DNA from: Ruficoccus sp. ZRK36
GTDB taxonomy: Bacteria; Verrucomicrobiota; Verrucomicrobiia; Opitutales; Cerasicoccaceae
DNA length: 64,000 nucleotides
Direction of reading: 5' to 3'
NCBI RefSeq assembly: GCF_019603315.1
Contig: NZ_CP080649.1
Span: forward strand, 310,001 to 374,000
The notes under the pieces are model-generated. The model was not told the origin of the DNA and made no database searches. It saw only the letters and a program-made list of their open reading frames with translations. The translations under genes and the position numbers were made by a program. Below, one piece after another: positions 16,705 to 26,347 of this stretch (position 1 is the stretch's first letter; the number at the start of each line of letters is the position of its first letter).

Positions 16705-19700
16705 ATGCCCAAGCGTACCGATATCGACACTATTCTCATCATTGGCTCCGGCCCCATCGTCATTGGGCAGGCCTGTGAATTCGACTATTCTGGCACCCAG
16801 GCCTGTAAGGCCCTGCGCGAGGAAGGCTACCGCGTCGTCCTCGTGAACTCCAACCCGGCCACCATTATGACCGACCCGGAGTTCGCCGATGTGACCTACA
16901 TCGAGCCGCTCACGCCCGAGATCCTGGAAAAGATCATCGCCCGCGAAAAGCCGCAGGCGCTCCTGCCCACCCTCGGGGGGCAGACCGGCCTGAACCTGTC
17001 GCTCAAGCTCGCTGAGCTGGGCATCCTCGACAAGTACAACGTCGAGCTGATCGGCGCTAAGCAGGACGCCATCGAGCGTGGTGAGGACCGCGAGAAGTTC
17101 CGCCAGATCATGATCGAGATCGGCCTGGACATCCCGGACAGCCACACCGCCCACACCATGGACGAGGCGCGCGACGCTGCCGAGAAGATCGGCAAGTACC
17201 CGCTCATCATCCGCCCCAGCTACACCCTGGGCGGCACCGGCGGCGGCATCGCCTACAACAAGGAAGAATTTGAGCAGATCGTGTCCTTCGGGCTCGACGC
17301 CTCCCCCGTGACCGAAGTCCTCGTCGAGGAGTGTCTCCTCGGCTGGAAGGAGTACGAGATGGAGGTCATGCGCGACCACAAGGACCAGTGCGTGGTCATT
17401 TGCTCGATTGAAAATCTCGACCCGATGGGTGTCCACACCGGTGACTCGATCACCGTGGCCCCGGCCATGACGCTGACCGACAAGGAGTACCAGCTCATGC
17501 GCGACGCCTCCTTTGCCGTTATCCGCGCTATCGGCGTGGAGACTGGCGGCTCGAACATCCAGTTCGCGACCGACCCGAAAACCGGCCGCATGGTCGTGAT
17601 CGAGATGAACCCGCGCGTCTCCCGCTCCTCCGCGCTGGCCTCGAAGGCCACGGGCTTCCCGATCGCCAAGATCGCGGCCAAGCTCGCCGTCGGCTACGCT
17701 CTGGACGAGCTGCGCAACGACATCACCCGCGAGACCCCGGCCTCCTTTGAGCCGACCATCGACTACGTGGTGACGAAGATCCCGCGCTTCACCTTTGAGA
17801 AATTCTCCGGCGCGGACAAGACCCTGACCTCCTCCATGAAGAGCGTGGGCGAGGCCATGGCTATCGGCCGCACCTTTAAGGAGTCCCTGCAAAAGGCCCT
17901 CCGCTCGCTGGAAATCGGCGCCCGCGGCCTCGGCGGCGGCGGCAAGTTCGGCGACACCGACCTGACCGACCTGGAAGTCATCCGTGGTGGCCTGGCCCAC
18001 CCGACCTCCGAGCGCCTCTTTTACGTCCGCTACGCCTTCGTCAACGGCATGACCCTCGAAGAAGTCGAGCGCTACACCAAGATCGACCCGTGGTTCCTGC
18101 ATCAGATCAAGGGCATCGTGGACCTCGAAATGCAGATGATCCGCAGCGGCTTCAACGGGCTCACCCCGGAAACGCTGCGTGAGGCCAAGGAAGCGGGCTT
18201 CACGGACAAGCAGCTGGCAGAAATCCTCGGCACCAAGATCCGCAACATCAAGAAGATGCGCGAGGACAACAAGATCAACACGGTGTACCGCCTGGTTGAT
18301 ACCTGTGCCGCCGAGTTCGAAGCCTTTACCCCGTACTACTACTCCAGCTACGGCGACGAAAACGAGATCACCCCCTCGGACAAGAAAAAGATCATGATCC
18401 TCGGGGGCGGGCCGAACCGCATCGGCCAGGGGATCGAGTTCGACTACTGCTGCGTGCACGCCTCTTTCGCCCTGCGCGAGATCGGCTACGAAACCGTCAT
18501 GGTCAACTCCAACCCCGAGACCGTCTCGACCGACTACGACACCTCGGACCGCCTTTTCTTCGAGCCACTCACGCTTGAGGACGTCCTCGAAATCTACAAG
18601 CAGGAAGGCTGCTCGGGCGCGATCGTGCAGTTTGGCGGGCAGACCCCGCTCAACCTCGCCACTGAGCTCCAGAACAACGGCGTCAACATCATCGGGACAA
18701 ACCCCGACATGATCGACGCCGCCGAGGACCGTAAACTCTTTAAGGACATCCTCAACCGCATCGGCCTGCAACAGCCGATCAATGCCATCGCCAACACCTC
18801 CGAGGAGGCCTACGAACTGGCCGGCCAGATCGGCTTCCCGATCCTGCTCCGTCCGAGCTTCGTGCTGGGTGGCCGGGGCATGTTCATCGTCTACGGCATG
18901 GACGAGCTCAAGCAGGTCGTCCGCAACGCCTTTGACGCCGCCCCCGGTAAGCCTGTCCTGCTGGACAAGTTCCTCGAAGACGCCATCGAGCTCGACGTGG
19001 ACGCCATCAGCGACGGCGAGACAACTGTCGTCGGCGGCATGCTCGAGCACATCGAGTTCGCCGGTGTCCACAGTGGTGATGCCGCCATGGTGCTGCCGCC
19101 GCACACGCTGGAGCGTAAGATTCTCGAAACCGTCCGCCAGGCCACCTACGCCCTGGCCAAGGAGCTGCAGGTCGTCGGCCTGATGAACGTCCAGTACGCG
19201 ATCAAGGACGGCGAGCTCTACGTCCTGGAGGTTAACCCCCGCGCCTCGCGCACGGTGCCCTTCGTCTCGAAGGCAATCGGCGTGCCGCTGGCCAAGTTCG
19301 CCTCCCGCGTCATGGCGGGCGAAAAGCTGGTAGACATCGGCTTCACCGAGGAGGTCATCCCCCACTACTGGGCGGTCAAGGAATCCGTTTTCCCGTTCGC
19401 GCGCTTCCCCGGCGCCCCGATCACGCTTTCCCCGGAAATGCGCAGCACCGGTGAGGTCATGGGCGCAGACTACGATCTGGGCATCGCTATGGCCAAGGCA
19501 CAGATGGCCGCACAGCCACCCCTGCCGCTCGAAGGCAACGTCTTCATGTCCGTCAAGGACGCCGACAAGCCCCGCGCGATCAACATCGCCCGCCAGCTCG
19601 TCAGCCTCGGCTACAAGATTTTCTCCACCTCTGGCACCGCCGACATTCTGGAGGAGAACAACGTAGAGGTGCAGCGCCTGTTCAAGCTCAGCGAAGGCGC

Positions 19701-19935
19701 CCGCCCGAACGTGCTGGACATGCTCAAGAACGACCAGGTGGACCTGATCATCAACACCCCCTCCGGCCAGATCCCGCGCGTGGACGAGAACGTCATCCGC
19801 TCGGAGGCTGTCATGCGCCGGGTGTGCATCATGACCACCATCACCGGTGCCGAGGCTGCCCTCGAAGGCATCAAGGCTCTGATGAACCGCCCGCTCGAAG
19901 TCCGCTCCCTCCAGGAGTACGCCCGCGAGCTCTAA
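16705..19935 (+). CDS. carB: Carbamoyl phosphate synthase large subunit
   Basis: A 1076-residue enzyme that makes carbamoyl phosphate for arginine and pyrimidine synthesis. It has the usual duplicated ATP-grasp halves: the first begins at [20 protein letters not shown], the second near residue 556 with [20 protein letters not shown]. Both contain Asn/Gly-rich ATP loops ([17 protein letters not shown] and [16 protein letters not shown]). A C-terminal MGS-like allosteric domain follows residue 940 ([19 protein letters not shown]). The start at 16705 (MPKRTDIDT) matches the family; an in-frame TTG 28 codons upstream is unlikely. No carA is in the window. Confidence 0.97.
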   Translation: MPKRTDIDTILIIGSGPIVIGQACEFDYSGTQACKALREEGYRVVLVNSNPATIMTDPEFADVTYIEPLTPEILEKIIAREKPQALLPTLGGQTGLNLSLKLAELGILDKYNVELIGAKQDAIERGEDREKFRQIMIEIGLDIPDSHTAHTMDEARDAAEKIGKYPLIIRPSYTLGGTGGGIAYNKEEFEQIVSFGLDASPVTEVLVEECLLGWKEYEMEVMRDHKDQCVVICSIENLDPMGVHTGDSITVAPAMTLTDKEYQLMRDASFAVIRAIGVETGGSNIQFATDPKTGRMVVIEMNPRVSRSSALASKATGFPIAKIAAKLAVGYALDELRNDITRETPASFEPTIDYVVTKIPRFTFEKFSGADKTLTSSMKSVGEAMAIGRTFKESLQKALRSLEIGARGLGGGGKFGDTDLTDLEVIRGGLAHPTSERLFYVRYAFVNGMTLEEVERYTKIDPWFLHQIKGIVDLEMQMIRSGFNGLTPETLREAKEAGFTDKQLAEILGTKIRNIKKMREDNKINTVYRLVDTCAAEFEAFTPYYYSSYGDENEITPSDKKKIMILGGGPNRIGQGIEFDYCCVHASFALREIGYETVMVNSNPETVSTDYDTSDRLFFEPLTLEDVLEIYKQEGCSGAIVQFGGQTPLNLATELQNNGVNIIGTNPDMIDAAEDRKLFKDILNRIGLQQPINAIANTSEEAYELAGQIGFPILLRPSFVLGGRGMFIVYGMDELKQVVRNAFDAAPGKPVLLDKFLEDAIELDVDAISDGETTVVGGMLEHIEFAGVHSGDAAMVLPPHTLERKILETVRQATYALAKELQVVGLMNVQYAIKDGELYVLEVNPRASRTVPFVSKAIGVPLAKFASRVMAGEKLVDIGFTEEVIPHYWAVKESVFPFARFPGAPITLSPEMRSTGEVMGADYDLGIAMAKAQMAAQPPLPLEGNVFMSVKDADKPRAINIARQLVSLGYKIFSTSGTADILEENNVEVQRLFKLSEGARPNVLDMLKNDQVDLIINTPSGQIPRVDENVIRSEAVMRRVCIMTTITGAEAALEGIKALMNRPLEVRSLQEYAREL

Positions 19936-19968
19936 GGCACGACCACACGACGATTCTTTGATTCACGT

Positions 19969-19998
19969 TGGGGGCAGGACACTGCCCCCAATTTTTTT
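19969..19998 (+). terminator. Rho-independent terminator between carB and the U32 gene
   Basis: TTGGGGGCAG pairs with CTGCCCCCAA, loop GACA, followed by seven T. It serves carB and lies 27 bases before the stop of the convergent gene. Confidence 0.92.
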
Positions 19999-20024
19999 AT
20001 ATACGGAGCTGGCGAAGACACGCC

Positions 20025-21314
20025 CTAGCGCTCGACGCGGATATAGACAGTGTCGTTACGGCGGACTTTGTCCGGTACCGGGAGGGTGATTTCCTCGCCG
20101 GGCTGAGCTTCGGTGAGCACGCGCTCCTCCAGCCGCATCTCCGGGCAGGAGAAAGCGACCACCCCGGTCGTCGGCCCGAGCACCATCACCTCTGCCCCAG
20201 CCTTCAGGCCCTGATTCTCCACACGCACATGGGCGACCCCGGACTTGGAGTAGTAGTTGAGGACGCGCCCGATATGGAATTTCTTCCGGGAGGCTGAGCT
20301 GCCCGCAGACTCACTCCAGGCGTTAAGCGGTTGCCCATGGTAAAAGCCCTCGGAGAAGCCCCGATGGTAAACGCTGTGCAGCCGCTCCATCTCTTCGGTT
20401 TTGATAGCATCGAGCTGGGCTTCCCAGGCCTCATCAGGGGCATCGGGGCGGCTCATACAGTGGTCAAGCACCCGCCGGTAGGCAGCCGTCACCAGCGAAA
20501 CGTACTCGGGGTTGCGGTTGCGACCCTCGATCTTGTAGCTGTGCACCCCGGCCTCGATGAGCTGCTCGATAAAGGGCAGCGTACACAGATCCTTCGGGCT
20601 CATGACGTAGTCACGCCCGAGGTCAAAGGCCAGATCGCCGTCCTTGGAGGAGACGCTGTATTCGCGGCGGCAAGGCTGCAGGCACTCCCCCCGGTTGGCG
20701 GACTTGCCGTACTGGTGGTAGGACATGAAGCACCGGCCGCTGATGGCCACGCACATCGCCCCGTGGGCAAAGGTTTCGAGCTCCAGATGCTCCAAGCCAG
20801 CCTCGTCGAGCTCCGTGCGAATCTGGCGGATCTGCTCCAGCGTGCATTCACGGGCGAGGACCGCACGGTTCACCCCCAGGCTGTCATGGTAAAAGCGCAA
20901 CGCCGCGGTGTTGGCGACTGAGGCCTGCGTAGAGAGCATCACGGGCAGCCCATGCTGGCGCGCGGCGAGCAGGACGGCTGGGTCCCAGGCGATAATAGCA
21001 TCCACCCCCGCCTCAGCGGCACGAGGAAGCAACTGGTCGAGCACACTGCGCTCGTCCTCATAGACGATGGTGTTAACGGTCAGGTACGCCTTCGCTCCGG
21101 CCGCATGCGCCTGAGAGGTGATATCCGGCAGGTCGGTATCCGAAAAAGCCGACTGCGAGCGCATGTTGAAGTTATCAGCGCCAAAGTAAACCGCGTCCGC
21201 CCCTGCCTTTAAGGCAGCCGTCAGGCAGGTGAAGTTCCCGGCAGGAGCCAGCAGCTCCAGCTCGGGACGCCGTAAGGTGGCGCCGCTATCCAATGATCCG
21301 TCCATCAGACCCAT
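20025..21314 (-). CDS. U32 family protein, likely tRNA hydroxylation protein TrhP
   Basis: A 429-residue protein of the U32 peptidase-like family. LELLAPAGNFTCLTAALKAG opens the TIM-barrel part. The family signature lies at about residues 178-213 (ELETFAHGAMCVAISGRCF, then SANRGECLQPCRREY), with cysteines that in related proteins bind an iron-sulfur cluster. By family knowledge TrhP/YegQ and TrhP2 proteins use prephenate to hydroxylate U34 of some tRNAs. The C-terminal domain (about 350-429, ending VRRNDTVYIRVER) is a beta-barrel-like extension seen in longer members. Whether it is TrhP or another U32 protein (RlhA, ubiquinone factors) cannot be settled by eye. Confidence 0.85.
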   Translation of the reverse strand: MGLMDGSLDSGATLRRPELELLAPAGNFTCLTAALKAGADAVYFGADNFNMRSQSAFSDTDLPDITSQAHAAGAKAYLTVNTIVYEDERSVLDQLLPRAAEAGVDAIIAWDPAVLLAARQHGLPVMLSTQASVANTAALRFYHDSLGVNRAVLARECTLEQIRQIRTELDEAGLEHLELETFAHGAMCVAISGRCFMSYHQYGKSANRGECLQPCRREYSVSSKDGDLAFDLGRDYVMSPKDLCTLPFIEQLIEAGVHSYKIEGRNRNPEYVSLVTAAYRRVLDHCMSRPDAPDEAWEAQLDAIKTEEMERLHSVYHRGFSEGFYHGQPLNAWSESAGSSASRKKFHIGRVLNYYSKSGVAHVRVENQGLKAGAEVMVLGPTTGVVAFSCPEMRLEERVLTEAQPGEEITLPVPDKVRRNDTVYIRVER

Positions 21315-21429
21315 TTAAACGCGAAAACACCCTTTCTAGCAAGCGCGATGCACTGGCTGAAAAACGTCTCCGATCAACCGCTTGCCATCAAGACAACGGC
21401 CGATCCCACCAAGATCGCCTTGCGGGCGA

Positions 21430-22287
21430 CTACTGCTGGTTGTCCTGATCCTGGATGATATTCTTCGTATCCATGTCCGGCAGGATATTCTGTGTATCCA
21501 TGTCAGAGGTCGGATCGTTGCTCATGTCCGGCAAGATGTTGTTGTTCATCTTCGGCAGCGGCTTCTGGGACATATCGGGCAGGATATTCGTGTTCATATC
21601 GGCAATGATGCCGCCCACTCCGTCTTCCTGGTAGTGGTTGACCACCTTATCGAGCATCTTCTTGTCCTTGGTCACGGTCAGACGCACCGTGCTGTTGTTC
21701 GCATTGAACTGATAGAGATCGTCCTGCCCGTCCTCGATGCGCAGACCATCCTGCTCAAAGCGGACGATGAGCCAGCGCCCCTTGTCGAGGTCACTCTTGA
21801 TCACACTGCTGACGTCCACCAGCTTGAGACCGGGCTCGGCGGTCTGCTCCAGCACATTGTTGGCGCGGTGGATTTCGTTTGCCTGAAACTGCTGTGTCCG
21901 GCTCTTGTCGGAGTCTTTGTCCTTAAAAGTACCGATGTACTCAACGCGTAGCGGGCGGGGCTTACCCACGACCTGCAGCAGGACAAAGCTCAGGACGACA
22001 TGCTCCCCCTTCTTGGAGGCTTCCTTTAGCTCCTCGCGCAAATCATCGCTCTCCAGATCGAAGTAGGCAAAGCCCTTCATGGTGGGATTACCCGTATCAC
22101 CATAATCATACGGAACGTTTGCGCTGCCTGCAACAAACTGGGAAAAATCAACCGCGCCGAAACGATCAGCGGCATTACTCTGGCTCTGCATAGAGCAGAC
22201 CTCCGCAGCTTCGAAGTAGTCTGAGGCTGAGGCTGAGGCCGTGAGTCCGAGTACGAGTAGAGAGTAGAAAGACGCTTTTAGGAACAT
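21430..22287 (-). CDS. Exported protein with a C-terminal ILPDM repeat tail
   Basis: A 285-residue protein with a signal peptide (MFLKASFYSLLVLGLTASASA) and a middle domain of about 190 residues. That domain is acidic, holds pairs such as KGFAYFDLESDDLREEL and DKGRWLIVRFEQDGLRI, and is of no family I recognise. The last 65 residues are a repetitive, Asn/Asp/Met-rich tail: NILPDM occurs three times (once each in TNILPDMS, NNILPDMS and QNILPDMD) with degenerate versions PLPKMN, PTSDMD and NIIQDQ between. The tail has no predicted structure and ends in DNQQ. It stands alone; the promoter region shared with ptsH lies upstream (divergent). Confidence 0.75.
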   Translation of the reverse strand: MFLKASFYSLLVLGLTASASASDYFEAAEVCSMQSQSNAADRFGAVDFSQFVAGSANVPYDYGDTGNPTMKGFAYFDLESDDLREELKEASKKGEHVVLSFVLLQVVGKPRPLRVEYIGTFKDKDSDKSRTQQFQANEIHRANNVLEQTAEPGLKLVDVSSVIKSDLDKGRWLIVRFEQDGLRIEDGQDDLYQFNANNSTVRLTVTKDKKMLDKVVNHYQEDGVGGIIADMNTNILPDMSQKPLPKMNNNILPDMSNDPTSDMDTQNILPDMDTKNIIQDQDNQQ

Positions 22288-22418
22288 AATATCTATCGGG
22301 TTAGGTGTTCACGGACAAATAATTACCATAAGTCCCTGCCCGGCAATGCAATTTTGCCCGATCAAAAGCTGCCGTGTCGGAGCGTTGGCAAGAAATTAGC
22401 TTTACTTGACACCTCTCC

Positions 22419-22448
22419 TTGACAATCTTAACCCCACCGTTGTAATAG
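22419..22448 (+). promoter_or_regulatory. Sigma-70-like promoter of ptsH
   Basis: A perfect -35 TTGACA (22419-22424) is followed after 18 bases by TAATAG (22443-22448). A second TTGACA lies at 22406. Transcription would begin near 22455, only about five bases before the ATG at 22460, so the mRNA could be leaderless. Confidence 0.5.
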
Positions 22449-22459
22449 TTGCACCTTAT

Positions 22460-22762
22460 ATGGATTTGAAAGACAGAGCCAACAATGGCAACGAAGTCAC
22501 CCGTGTTCTGAAGGTGCAGAACAAAATGGGTATCCATGCACGGCCCGCTGCCATGATCGTGCGTATCTCTAACAAGTACGAGAGCGTGGAAGTGTGGGTC
22601 GAAAAAGACAGCGACCAGATTAATGGGAAAAGCATTATGGGGCTGATGATGCTCGCAGCCGGTCAAGGCTCGGAGCTGAAATTCATCGCCTCAGGCCCCC
22701 AGGCCACCGAATTGCTGGATGAGCTCGAAGAGCTTTTCTCTCGCAAGTTCGAAGAAGCCTAA
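22460..22762 (+). CDS. ptsH: HPr, phosphocarrier protein of the PTS
   Basis: A 100-residue HPr. The active-site motif GIHARPAAMIV places the phosphorylated histidine at His26. The regulatory site INGKSIMGLMML keeps the serine (Ser58, Ser46 in usual numbering) that HPr kinase/phosphorylase modifies, with the full hydrophobic patch. An N-terminal extension of about ten residues (MDLKDRANNG) precedes the usual start of the fold. The matching enzyme I gene lies 1.7 kb away on the opposite strand. No sugar-specific EII genes are in the window, so this may be a regulatory PTS. No Shine-Dalgarno site is visible. Confidence 0.93.
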   Translation: MDLKDRANNGNEVTRVLKVQNKMGIHARPAAMIVRISNKYESVEVWVEKDSDQINGKSIMGLMMLAAGQGSELKFIASGPQATELLDELEELFSRKFEEA

Positions 22763-23087
22763 GCACCTGAAGATTTGAAGATTCCCCCGGCGGGAATCAG
22801 ATTTTACCCTATCTGCGGCGGGCGGATGGATATTTTTGGCGTGCAAGGTGTTCCTCACTAGCAACTTCAATCACGTATTATGACGCTATTACCGATTTGA
22901 TCGATAGCCATTAATCGTCTTGTCTATTTTTACTCCATAGCCATACTTAGGGCCTACAACCTAATCGGTTGCCTTCAAAACACCCACCTAAATGGAGTAA
23001 CACCCCCGCCCCAGGTGATTATTTTATTTATGTTCATTGCTGAACTCAATGGCCCCCCAGTTGCGAGTAAGCACGCCGACCAAAGGC
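22763..23087. other. Intergenic stretch between ptsH and the pseudopilin gene
   Basis: About 325 bases. Just after ptsH, GATTCCC pairs with GGGAATC (about 22778-22800), a weak terminator. The middle is AT-rich. It has one inverted repeat: TTACTCCAT at 22930-22938 and ATGGAGTAA at 22992-23000. The last 50 bases are open in frame with the pseudopilin gene but are probably leader. I see no RNA gene. Confidence 0.4.
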
Positions 23088-23585
23088 ATGCCCTTTAGTG
23101 TCCAGCCACGCACCAAGTCGGCTGGTACACGACGCAAGCGACCCGGATTCACCCTGGTCGAAATCATGGTCGTTGTGATTATCGTGGGATTGTTGGCAGC
23201 GATCGCTGTCCCGAATATACGCAATGCTCGTATACGCTCGCAGAACAGCTTCATCATGAACGGGTTTCGCCAGTTCAAGTCTGCCTTCACCATCTACAAC
23301 ATGGAGCATGGCACATGGCCATCCGATGTTAACGAAGGGATACTGCCAGATGAAATGGAGGGGTACCTCAAATCGTACGACTTCGAAGCAGAACTCCCCG
23401 TGGGCGGTCAATGGGACTGGGAACAAGGAGTCTTCGACATCATAGCTGGCATATCGTTACGGGACGCAAATGTATCCGACGAGCAGATGACCATCATAGA
23501 TCAGGCGCTCGACGACGGCGATATAGAATCAGGCAACTTCCGCGTAGTGGATGATGGTGCCTATACCCTGATCCTGGAAGAATAA
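23088..23585 (+). CDS. Pseudopilin (prepilin-type N-terminal methylation domain)
   Basis: A 165-residue type II secretion or type IV pilus-like pseudopilin. The prepilin peptidase site is RKRPG|FTLVEIMVVV, with Glu at position +5 of the mature protein, followed by the usual hydrophobic helix (VVVIIVGLLAAIAVPN). The short C-terminal domain starts with a Phe/Gln-rich helix (NGFRQFKSAFTIYNMEHG) as in GspG-like proteins of Planctomycetes/Verrucomicrobia, then acidic loops. Starts are also possible at 23049 and 23037; I chose 23088 because AAAGG lies a few bases ahead of it. The gene is an orphan, with no secretion genes adjacent. Confidence 0.85.
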   Translation: MPFSVQPRTKSAGTRRKRPGFTLVEIMVVVIIVGLLAAIAVPNIRNARIRSQNSFIMNGFRQFKSAFTIYNMEHGTWPSDVNEGILPDEMEGYLKSYDFEAELPVGGQWDWEQGVFDIIAGISLRDANVSDEQMTIIDQALDDGDIESGNFRVVDDGAYTLILEE

Positions 23586-23643
23586 CCGCCATACAGGCTT
23601 TGGGATTGCCTGACACCACAATGACGGCTCAGCTTCTGCCAGT

Positions 23644-24396
23644 ATGAAACTGGCCAGAAACGGCACAGGCCCGGAACTATTCGAGAGTCTGCAGGGCGAG
23701 GGCGTCAGCGTGGGCACCCCGAGCGTTTTCGTGCGTCTGTCTCTGTGCAATCTGCACTGCCGCTGGTGTGACACCGCCTACACCTGGAACTGGGAGGGAA
23801 CGCCCTACCCTCACGATGCCGACACGGCACAGCATGCCCGTAAATATCGGCGCGAGGAGGAAATCATCGAGTTAAACACCCGCGAGGTCGTCCAGCACAT
23901 CCTCAGCTATAAAGCGCGTAACATCGTGCTAACCGGGGGGGAACCCCTTGTGCAGGGACGTGAGCTCGCGGCCCTCGCCACCCAGCTTCGCGAGACAGAC
24001 CCCGGCTATCGCTTCGAAGTGGAGACCAACGGCACACTCACGCCCCCTCCCGCGCTCGATAGCCTTGTCGCCCAATATAACGTCTCCCCCAAGCTCGCCA
24101 ACTCCGGTAATACAGCACCCGAACGTGAAAAGTCGGAGGCTCTGGGCTTTTTCGCCAGTTGTGACCGTGCGTGGTTTAAATTCGTGGCGGCGACACCGCA
24201 GGATCTGGAGGAGATCCGCACCCTGCAGAGCCGTTACCATCTGCCCGCCGAGCGCATCCTGCTCATGCCCGAGGGAACGACCTCTGCCGCTCTTTACGAG
24301 AAAATGCGCTGGCTCGCCCCCCTGTGCCAGCAATACGGTTATCGTCTGGGCGACCGCCTGCATGTCCACCTCTTCGGCCAAAAGCGCGGGGTATAG
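23644..24396 (+). CDS. queE: 7-carboxy-7-deazaguanine synthase QueE
   Basis: A 250-residue radical SAM enzyme that converts 6-carboxy-tetrahydropterin to 7-carboxy-7-deazaguanine in queuosine synthesis. The iron-sulfur motif is CNLHCRWC (Cys35, Cys39, Cys42), in the normal CxxxCxxC spacing. The N-terminus ESLQGEGVSVGTPSVFVRL is the family substrate pocket, and NIVLTGGEPLVQ binds SAM. Residues 50-75 form a longer insert (TWNWEG...ARKYRREE). It starts 58 bases after the pseudopilin stop. No queC, queD or queF gene is in the window. Confidence 0.94.
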   Translation: MKLARNGTGPELFESLQGEGVSVGTPSVFVRLSLCNLHCRWCDTAYTWNWEGTPYPHDADTAQHARKYRREEEIIELNTREVVQHILSYKARNIVLTGGEPLVQGRELAALATQLRETDPGYRFEVETNGTLTPPPALDSLVAQYNVSPKLANSGNTAPEREKSEALGFFASCDRAWFKFVAATPQDLEEIRTLQSRYHLPAERILLMPEGTTSAALYEKMRWLAPLCQQYGYRLGDRLHVHLFGQKRGV

Positions 24397-24469
24397 CGGG
24401 CCCCACCCGGAGTGGCTCTGCCTTAGCGGAGCCATTAATGCCACCGGGTGTAACCCGGCCGCGTCCTGC
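24397..24469. other. Nested hairpins between convergent queE and ptsI
   Basis: The gap holds GGCTC/GAGCC inside a larger pairing of CACCCGG with CCGGGTG, plus CCGGGT-GTA-ACCCGG. There is no T run on either strand, so it is more likely a shared mRNA end structure than an intrinsic terminator. Its layout recalls the 3' repeats elsewhere, but the conserved boxes are absent. Confidence 0.4.
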
Positions 24470-26248
24470 CTACTCTTCGTCCTTGAAGAGGTCGCCCATA
24501 TTCTGGGCATAGAAGGCCGATAGCGCCATAAAGATGGCCTCGGGGTCAGTCAGTCCGGCAACTTTCTTGGCCAACGCCTGAGCCTCCTTAAAGTTCATGC
24601 GGCGCAGCAGGTACTTGATCTCGGGCAGCGAGGTCGGAGCCACACTGATGGTATCCGCGCCCAGCCCGAAGAGCAGCGGCACATAGATCGGGTCAGCCGC
24701 CATTTCACCGCAGACCCCTACCGGGATGTTCTTCTTGCGGGCCACAGCCATCAACTGGCTGAGGGTACGGATGACCGCCGGGTGATTCGGCTGATAGAGG
24801 TGGGCGATCCGGTCATTGACACGGTCGACCGCCAGCAGGTACTGGATGAGGTCGTTTGTACCGACGCTGAAAAAGTCGCAATGCTCGGCCAGCAGGTCCG
24901 CCACCAGAGCTGCACCGGGGATCTCGATCATACTGCCGACGCGGACATTCTCGTCGAAGGCCGCATGCCGATGACGCAGCTCTTCCTTGGCCTCTTCGAG
25001 CACGCGGTTGGCCTGGATAAGCTCCTCCACGCTGCTGATCATCGGGTACATGATGCTCACGTCCCCAAAGGCGCTGGCGCGCAGGATAGCACGCAGCTGG
25101 TCCTTGAAAATATCGGTATGCTCCAGGCAGAAACGGATGGCCCGGAAGCCCATGAAGGGATTTTCCTCATCCTGAGTGTAATTCAGGCTGCTGACCATCT
25201 TATCACCGCCCAGGTCAAGGGTACGGATGACAATCGGATGCGGCTGGATAGCCTCCACGGTCCGGCGATAAGCCTGATACTGCTCTTCCTCAGTCGGGAA
25301 CTTGTCCGCCCCGATAAAGAGCGACTCGGTACGGTAAAGACCGACGCCTTCACCCCCGTTAGCAAGGACAGCCCCGCACTCTTCCGGCCCGCCGATATTA
25401 CCGCAGACCTTAAAGGTGACACCGTCCTGCGTCTTGGCAGGCATGAGGCTGCTCTTTTCAAAGGCCTTCTGGATATTCAGGCGCTCCTGCTTGAGCCTGC
25501 CATAGCGGAAAAGCGTTTCCTCGCCGGGATTGATGATGACAGTGCCGTCATAGCCATCCACCAGCACATAGTCACCGCTGGCCAGACGCTTGGTGATGTC
25601 GTGCAGGCCGACCACAGCGGGGATTTTCAGCGAACGGGCCATGATGACCGCGTGGCTGGTGCGGCTACCCGCATCGGTAACGACGGCGATGACCTTGCTG
25701 CCCTCCAGCTGGGCGGCATCGGAGGGGGAGACATCCTCGGAGGCGACGACGCGCTCCGAAGTCAGCTCGTAAAGATTCTGGGCACTCTGCCCGAGGAGGT
25801 TTTGCAGGACGCGGCGCGTGACGTCGCGGATGTCCGTCATGCGCTCCTTGATGTACTCGTCGTCCAGCGCGGCAAACACCTCGATGTACCGCTGGGCGAC
25901 CTCCGCATAGCAATGCTCGACATTGTAGTGCGTATCCTGCACCTGACGGATGGTCTCATCGATGAGAGCCGTATCCTCAAGCACCAGCAGGTGCGCATCG
26001 AAAATCTTGGCCTCGCCCTCGCCCAGACGCTCGGCCACCTCGTTACGCACACGCATGATCTCCTTGCGTGTTTCCACCAGGGTTCTCTCGAAACGCTCAA
26101 TCTCCCGCGGGATGAACGTAGACTCCAGCTCCAGCACGGGAATCTCCAGGTCGCGCTGATGGATAACAAAGACCTCTCCATGGGCAACGCCGGGCGAAGC
26201 GGCGACCCCCTGGATAATTTCCTCTTTTTTGTTAGTACGGTCTGTCAT
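24470..26248 (-). CDS. ptsI: PTS enzyme I (phosphoenolpyruvate-protein phosphotransferase)
   Basis: A 592-residue enzyme that passes phosphate from PEP to HPr. The N-terminal domain begins with IIQGVAASPGVAHGEVFV. The phosphohistidine is His199 in TDAGSRTSHAVIMA. The PEP-binding TIM barrel has GVGLYRTESLF, the DLGGDK segment and the signature VGTNDLIQYLLAVDR with the active-site region VGVCGEMAADP. The length fits classical EI, and there is no GAF or PTS-Ntr extension. ispE lies 99 bases upstream on the same strand, so the two may be co-transcribed. Confidence 0.95.
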   Translation of the reverse strand: MTDRTNKKEEIIQGVAASPGVAHGEVFVIHQRDLEIPVLELESTFIPREIERFERTLVETRKEIMRVRNEVAERLGEGEAKIFDAHLLVLEDTALIDETIRQVQDTHYNVEHCYAEVAQRYIEVFAALDDEYIKERMTDIRDVTRRVLQNLLGQSAQNLYELTSERVVASEDVSPSDAAQLEGSKVIAVVTDAGSRTSHAVIMARSLKIPAVVGLHDITKRLASGDYVLVDGYDGTVIINPGEETLFRYGRLKQERLNIQKAFEKSSLMPAKTQDGVTFKVCGNIGGPEECGAVLANGGEGVGLYRTESLFIGADKFPTEEEQYQAYRRTVEAIQPHPIVIRTLDLGGDKMVSSLNYTQDEENPFMGFRAIRFCLEHTDIFKDQLRAILRASAFGDVSIMYPMISSVEELIQANRVLEEAKEELRHRHAAFDENVRVGSMIEIPGAALVADLLAEHCDFFSVGTNDLIQYLLAVDRVNDRIAHLYQPNHPAVIRTLSQLMAVARKKNIPVGVCGEMAADPIYVPLLFGLGADTISVAPTSLPEIKYLLRRMNFKEAQALAKKVAGLTDPEAIFMALSAFYAQNMGDLFKDEE

Positions 26249-26347
26249 TACCCTTTTTCAGCGGCTCAGGTGTACAGCTATTTCCGTGCGAGAAAACCAT
26301 GAAGGCAAGGAATTTCTGCACCCCACCGAGGCAGGGGCAAACGTCCC

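Noticed and set aside
16690-19365. 891-codon open frame antisense to carB
   Set aside because: It is a GC-skew shadow: Val/Asp/Gly/Leu-rich with no motif, and fully inside the strongly conserved carB.
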